NCBI GenBank assembly: GCA_030426355.1
Contig: JAUHYQ010000006.1
Coordinates: forward strand, 124,001-188,000
DNA from: Gammaproteobacteria bacterium
Lineage (GTDB): Bacteria; Pseudomonadota; Gammaproteobacteria; Steroidobacterales; GCA-2729495
Direction: 5' to 3'
DNA: 64,000 nt
Part shown: positions 60,004-64,000 of the stretch, piece by piece
Layout: the number at the start of each line of letters is the position of its first letter
Position numbering within the stretch: the first letter of the stretch is position 1
The notes under the pieces: generated by a model
The model's input: only the letters and a program-made list of their open reading frames with translations
Told to the model about the DNA's origin: nothing
Databases searched by the model: none
Translations under genes and position numbers: made by a program

Positions 60004-60686
60004 GAAGCAGTGATCGGCACAATGGTAATTTCCACACGGCGGTTTTGCTGCCGACCCGCCGGTGTGCTGTTGTCGGCAATCGGATACTGCTCGCCGGCAC
60101 CGACCGTCAGCAGTCGGTCTGTCATCACCGACCGTGTGCGCAGATAGGCTGACACGCTGTTGGCACGACGCTCTGACAAAGCCTGGTTGTATTGCTCCGT
60201 GCCGGTACTGTCGGTATGCCCGGCCACTTCAACCAGCGTCTTGTTGAACTCGTTCAACACCAGCGCGACCGAATCCAGCACTTCATAAAAATTCGCGTTG
60301 ATATCGGCGCTGTCCACGGCAAAAGTAATGTTTCCCGGCATGTTCAACGTAATGTTGTCACCCATGCGCGTCACGCTGACACCGGTCTCATCCAGGCGCT
60401 GGCGCAGTTTCATCTCCTGCTGATCCATGTAGCCGCCTACGCCTGCACCGGCCACCGTGCCGACACCGGCCATGATCAGGGCGCGCTTTTTGCGTTCCTT
60501 GGAGTTATCCCCGGAGATTAAACCGACCACCGCTCCCGCAGCCGCGCCAATAGCGGCACCCTTGGCAGCGTTGCTGGTTTTTTCCTCGCGGGTGTAAGGG
60601 TCGAGCGTCGTGCAGCCGGCCAAAGCAACCATTGCGGCAATGGCCGCCACGGTGCCCGTTACGGCCTTTGAATTCTGATTCAACAT
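60000..60686 (-). CDS. OmpA-family lipoprotein with glycine zipper (YiaD-like)
   Basis: A 228-residue lipoprotein (lipobox LAGCTT, Cys25) with a glycine-zipper segment (about 40-60, KGAAIGAAAGAVVGLISGD and VGTVAGAGVGGYMDQQE) followed by an OmpA-type peptidoglycan-binding domain with NITFAVDSADIN, VEVAGHTDSTGTEQYNQALSERRANSV and NRRVEITI. This is the YiaD architecture. It anchors outer membrane to peptidoglycan. Monocistronic between rpoH and the MATE gene. Confidence 0.93.
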   Translation of the reverse strand: MLNQNSKAVTGTVAAIAAMVALAGCTTLDPYTREEKTSNAAKGAAIGAAAGAVVGLISGDNSKERKKRALIMAGVGTVAGAGVGGYMDQQEMKLRQRLDETGVSVTRMGDNITLNMPGNITFAVDSADINANFYEVLDSVALVLNEFNKTLVEVAGHTDSTGTEQYNQALSERRANSVSAYLRTRSVMTDRLLTVGAGEQYPIADNSTPAGRQQNRRVEITIVPITAS

Positions 60687-60746
60687 GCATCACTCCTTTG
60701 TGAGCTATCAATTGGTTGGAACACCAATCCATGGCAGAGTTCCGCC

Positions 60747-62108
60747 ATGAATGTGTCCGCTGAAAACACAGACCGTCACGATTACAGTCACCGCGCGGTC
60801 TGGAGCATTGCGCTGCCGATGATTATATCCGCTGTCTCGGCACCGTTGCTGGGACTGGTCGACACTGCCGTCATGGGGCATCTCGACGGCCCGTGGTTTC
60901 TCGCCGCAGTAGCGGCCGGTGCCGCGCTCTTTAACGTACTTTACATAGGTCTGAATTTTCTGCGCATGGGCACCACAGGCATTGCCGCGCAAGCTTATGG
61001 CGCGCGCAATAACCGCGCAATTCCCGACAGCCTCGCCCAGCCGCTGATACTTGCAGCACTGCTGGCAATAATGATGCTGCTGTTCCGTGGGCCGCTGATC
61101 GAACTGGGCGTAAAGTTGCTGGGCACCAGTGAAACAACCACGCCGTACCTGCGCGAGTACAGTTACCTGCGCATCTGGAGCGCACCCGCGTCACTCGCCA
61201 ACCTGGTCATCATCGGCTGGCTGCTCGGCATGCAGAACGCCCGCGGCCCGCTGCTCATAACAGTCATTACCAACGGCATTAATGTAGTGCTCGACCTGTG
61301 GCTGGTGGTGGTGCTCGGCATGGAGGTGCGCGGCGTCGCGGTAGCGACGCTGTGTGCGGAATACATTGGCTTGCTGATCGGTGTGTTACTGGTCCTTAAG
61401 GAGCTTGGCAAGCGCACACCCCACTGGGTGCCGGCCGACTGGCTGCAGCTTCGCACCTACCGACGTCTGCTGGCCGTTAACAGTCATCTGCTGCTGCGCT
61501 CGGCAGCGCTGATGTTCACTTTCGCTTTTATCACCGCGCAAGGCGCACGCATCGGCGACACCGTGCTGGCCGCGAATGCGGTGCTGCTGAACTTTCTGTA
61601 CTTCTATGCCTATGCACAGGATGGCATCGCGCATGCCGCCGAAGCACTCACCGGTAAGGCTATCGGCGATCGCGATGTCAGCGGGCTGTCACTCGCGGTC
61701 AACCGCAGCCTGTTCTGGACCGGGGTGTTTACTATTGTGTTCACGGCTGCCTATTGGCTTGCCGGTGAACACATCATTGCCATGATCACCGACCTGACAA
61801 ACGTGCGTCGCATCGCGGGTGAATACCTGGTCTGGCTGTGGCTGCTGCCGGTCGCCTCCGGCTGGTGCTTTTTATATGACGGCGTCTACGTGGGGATGAC
61901 GCGCTCACGCGAAATGATGACGGTGATGGTCGGCTCGGTTGTGCTGGTATTCCTGCCCACGTGGTACCTGCTGGATCGGGTACTGGGCATCGACGGCAAC
62001 CATGCCCTGTGGGCGGCACTGATACTGTTCATGGCTTGCAGAAGCATGGCGATGCACCTGTGGTACCGGCACATGCACGTGGCTATAATGCGCGGCCTTC
62101 CAATTTAA
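60747..62108 (+). CDS. MATE family efflux transporter (DinF-like)
   Basis: A 453-residue 12-TM MATE transporter of the DinF group. SIALPMIISAVSAPLLGLVDTAVMGHLDGPWFLAAVAAG, FLRMGTTGIAAQAYGARN and DGIAHAAEALTGKAIGDRD are the family blocks. MATE pumps export drugs or other small molecules using Na+ or H+. Upstream is the OmpA-like lipoprotein, divergent by 60 nt. Confidence 0.93.
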   Translation: MNVSAENTDRHDYSHRAVWSIALPMIISAVSAPLLGLVDTAVMGHLDGPWFLAAVAAGAALFNVLYIGLNFLRMGTTGIAAQAYGARNNRAIPDSLAQPLILAALLAIMMLLFRGPLIELGVKLLGTSETTTPYLREYSYLRIWSAPASLANLVIIGWLLGMQNARGPLLITVITNGINVVLDLWLVVVLGMEVRGVAVATLCAEYIGLLIGVLLVLKELGKRTPHWVPADWLQLRTYRRLLAVNSHLLLRSAALMFTFAFITAQGARIGDTVLAANAVLLNFLYFYAYAQDGIAHAAEALTGKAIGDRDVSGLSLAVNRSLFWTGVFTIVFTAAYWLAGEHIIAMITDLTNVRRIAGEYLVWLWLLPVASGWCFLYDGVYVGMTRSREMMTVMVGSVVLVFLPTWYLLDRVLGIDGNHALWAALILFMACRSMAMHLWYRHMHVAIMRGLPI

Positions 62109-62176
62109 TAATCAGCCGCGACCGCCTGAACCGCGAGACCGCGCTTTTTTCATTGTAGAAAACCGTACAGAAAGCC

Positions 62177-63199
62177 ATGAGCAGACAAAAAGTCGTATTG
62201 ATACCGGGTGACGGTATCGGCCCCGAAATCACCGCAGCCACCACCCGCGTTATTGCCGCCGCAGGCGCCGATATTGAGTGGGTGCTTTGCCTGGCCGGCG
62301 AATCGGCACTGGAACAGGAAGGCGAAGTGCTGCCCCAGCGAACGATTGATGCCATCAGCGAACACAACGTCGCGCTCAAAGGCCCCTGCACCACGCCGGT
62401 TGGCAAAGGCTTCAAATCGGTGAACGTGCAGCTGCGCAAAGCCTTCGATTTGTATGCGGCCGTGCGCCCGGTGCGCAACCTGCCCGGCGTTGAAACGCGC
62501 TTCAGCGACGTGGATTTAATCGTGATTCGCGAGAACACCGAGAGCCTGTATAGCGGCGTCGAAGCCGAAATCACCCCCGGCGTAGTGACCAGCACCAAGG
62601 TCGCTACCGTCAAAGGCTGCACCCGCATCGCCAAGTGGGCATTCGAATACGCCCGCGCCAAAGGCCGTAAGAAAGTAACGGCGTTTCACAAAGCCAACAT
62701 CATGAAACTGACTGACGGCATGTTTCTGCGGTGTGCTGAAGAAGTGCACCGCGATTACCCGGATATCGAATACACCACGGCCATTATTGATGCCGCATGC
62801 ATGCGCATGGTGCAGGATCCGACGCAATTCGACATGCTGCTGCTTGAAAACCTTTACGGCGACGTTGTCAGCGATCTCGCGGCCGGTCTGGTTGGCGGGC
62901 TGGGCGTGACGCCGGGTGCCAATTTCGGTGAAGACCGCGCCATCTTCGAGGCCGTGCACGGCTCGGCGCCGGACATCGCGGGGCAGGACAAAGCCAACCC
63001 GCTGGCGCTGTTAATGTCGGGCGTGATGATGCTCAAACACCTGACGGAAACCAGCGGTGACGAGTCGTACGCAGAGGCCGCTGAAAAAATTAAAGCCGCT
63101 TACGATTCCTGTTTGCAGGCCGGTGAAAAAACCGCTGATCTGGGCGGCAAGCTCGGTACGCAAGCTTTTGCGGATGCGGTCATCGCGCGGCTGCAATAG
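62177..63199 (+). CDS. NAD-dependent isocitrate dehydrogenase
   Basis: A 340-residue decarboxylating dehydrogenase resembling the mitochondrial IDH3-type NAD enzymes rather than E. coli NADP-IDH. LIPGDGIGPEIT, the substrate loop VRENTESLYSGVEAEITPGV, the TAFHKANIMKLTDGMFL block, and EAVHGSAPDIAGQDKANPLALL with an Asp that favours NAD+. The role is isocitrate to 2-oxoglutarate in the TCA cycle; isopropylmalate dehydrogenase is excluded by the ESLYSG and AFHKAN blocks. Convergent overlap of 20 nt with the L,D-transpeptidase gene. Confidence 0.92.
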   Translation: MSRQKVVLIPGDGIGPEITAATTRVIAAAGADIEWVLCLAGESALEQEGEVLPQRTIDAISEHNVALKGPCTTPVGKGFKSVNVQLRKAFDLYAAVRPVRNLPGVETRFSDVDLIVIRENTESLYSGVEAEITPGVVTSTKVATVKGCTRIAKWAFEYARAKGRKKVTAFHKANIMKLTDGMFLRCAEEVHRDYPDIEYTTAIIDAACMRMVQDPTQFDMLLLENLYGDVVSDLAAGLVGGLGVTPGANFGEDRAIFEAVHGSAPDIAGQDKANPLALLMSGVMMLKHLTETSGDESYAEAAEKIKAAYDSCLQAGEKTADLGGKLGTQAFADAVIARLQ

Positions 63200-64000
63200 A
63201 CGCAGTGCGCCCGTAAACGTCGCGGCGAAAATGCGTACGTCCGTCGGCCGCGACCCAAGCGCTCAGGTATACAAAATCCAACGGCACACTTTGCGGCAAG
63301 GCAAAGGTGCGAGTCGCATAGGCCGGATCTACTGCGGCGGTTTGTATCATGTTGGACAATGCCGGATTGGGGCTGGACAACCATTCTGCCAACAGCGCCG
63401 GCTCATCAACACGCACACACCCGGCGCTTAACGAGCGCACCGACAGATCGAGTAACAACCGCGACGGCGTGTCGTGCATGTAGACATCGAAGGCATTCGG
63501 AAAATCGAACTTAAATCGACCCAGGCTGTTTAACGGGCCGGGTTCCTGACGTAATCGATAGGGAAAGCGATCGGCCTTGATAAGCTGCCAAGCGATCAGT
63601 TCGGGTTTCATTTCGGAAGTGTCGTCAGTCCAGCTGCCGAAAACCCGAAAGCCGTTCTCGCTGAGGTAGGCGGGGCTATCGAGCTGGCGCGGCAGAATGT
63701 CTTCGCCGGCAATACTCTGCGGTACGTTCCAGGCCGGGTTCACCACCACGCGCGTAATCGTGCTGCTGAGTTCAGGCGTGGGACGCGTTGCATGGCCGAC
63801 CACGGCACGCAACTGCAACTCAATCCGGCCATTGTTCAACGCGCTGACCACGGCCTCCGGAATGTTCACCCAGATGCGTCGCCCGGCTTTGCCAGCGGCG
63901 GACAGGGCGCTCCATGCTTCCTGCGCCTGGTGCAACTGCGCAATGCGCTGCCCCACCGGCAGGTTCAGCAACTCCAGCGTTTGTCCGGCAACCGCACCGT
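63180..64000 (-). CDS. L,D-transpeptidase (YcbB/LdtD-like), partial at window end
   Basis: The reading frame stays open to the window edge, so 273 C-terminal residues are seen and the N-terminus is missing. The visible start, GAVAGQTLELLNLPVGQRIAQL, is the end of a peptidoglycan-binding repeat. A YkuD domain follows with NPAWNVPQSIAGEDILP, FPNAFDVYMHDTPSR and the catalytic Cys motif SLSAGCVRV. YcbB-type enzymes make 3-3 cross-links in peptidoglycan. The in-frame TTG at 63971 is not a start. Confidence 0.92.
   Translation of the reverse strand, partial: GAVAGQTLELLNLPVGQRIAQLHQAQEAWSALSAAGKAGRRIWVNIPEAVVSALNNGRIELQLRAVVGHATRPTPELSSTITRVVVNPAWNVPQSIAGEDILPRQLDSPAYLSENGFRVFGSWTDDTSEMKPELIAWQLIKADRFPYRLRQEPGPLNSLGRFKFDFPNAFDVYMHDTPSRLLLDLSVRSLSAGCVRVDEPALLAEWLSSPNPALSNMIQTAAVDPAYATRTFALPQSVPLDFVYLSAWVAADGRTHFRRDVYGRTASIAAAR

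Noticed and set aside
62115-62150. Possible rho-independent terminator after the MATE gene
   Set aside because: The CGCG-AGAC-CGCG hairpin is only 4 bp before the T-run, too weak to call.
1-64000. CRISPR arrays, tRNA or rRNA genes, prophage or insertion sequences
   Set aside because: No regularly spaced repeats, no cloverleaf in the short intergenic gaps, and no transposase, integrase or phage structural gene was seen.

Overview
The window reads as a contiguous, gene-dense (roughly 55-60% GC by eye) chromosomal segment of a free-living, probably marine, gammaproteobacterium. The housekeeping neighbourhoods are gammaproteobacterial: polA/engB/cytochrome c4/dsbA, xthA(crc)-pyrE, dut-coaBC-radC-rpmB-rpmG, and rsmD next to ftsY-ftsE-ftsX-rpoH. 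The accessory content (mevalonate-route isoprenoid genes, an N-acylornithine-type arginine operon, NAD-dependent isocitrate dehydrogenase, a FadE-type acyl-CoA dehydrogenase, TonB receptor, UbiD decarboxylase) suggests a lineage outside the enteric/pseudomonad core, nearer Xanthomonadales, Nevskiales or Woeseiales. That placement is inference. I see no tRNA, rRNA, CRISPR array, prophage or intact insertion sequence.

Layout. 1-7.5 kb: end of an FAD-linked oxidase, a divergent UbiD decarboxylase, a TonB receptor with an FNR-type box, a YheT-like hydrolase, malate dehydrogenase and OmpW. 7.7-15.1 kb: fadE, a DUF4399 lipoprotein, then HMG-CoA synthase, phosphomevalonate kinase, diphosphomevalonate decarboxylase and the prenyl synthase IspA, which together are much of a mevalonate route to farnesyl diphosphate. 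15.2-21.1 kb: ExeA/ExeB-like pair, a FakA-FakB (DAK2-DegV) fusion and an ABC-2 exporter. 21.1-22.5 kb: a divergent FlhD-like/FlhC-like pair. 22.5-31.9 kb: nudC, then argR and a seven-gene arginine operon (argG, P-loop DUF1611-like gene, argC, argD, argF', argB, argH) ending in lptM and polA. 34.7 kb: a small RNA locus in the Spot 42 position. 34.9-43.5 kb: engB, cytochrome c4, a DsbA-like lipoprotein, molybdopterin genes, four poorly known genes including a bilin-reductase-like protein, and an FG-GAP-type lipoprotein. 43.6-64 kb: trmB, Rieske protein, AmpG, ExoIII/Crc, pyrE, dut, coaBC, radC, rpmB/G, desaturase, mutM, ggt, coaD, rsmD, ftsYEX, rpoH under a perfect CIRCE element, OmpA-like lipoprotein, MATE pump, NAD-IDH and an L,D-transpeptidase cut by the window edge.

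The most unusual system is the arginine operon. It uses an N-acylornithine transcarbamylase whose specificity position carries Ala, which points toward succinyl rather than acetyl intermediates. It has no recognisable argA or argE, and the slot between argG and argC is occupied by a P-loop DUF1611-like protein. Other points of interest are a tandem-FlhD/FlhC regulator pair with no flagellar genes nearby, a bilin-reductase-fold protein in an apparent heterotroph, and a FakA-FakB fusion.

All assignments come from reading the translated sequence and recalling family motifs. No database search was run, and start codons were chosen from Shine-Dalgarno spacing, overlaps and family N-termini.
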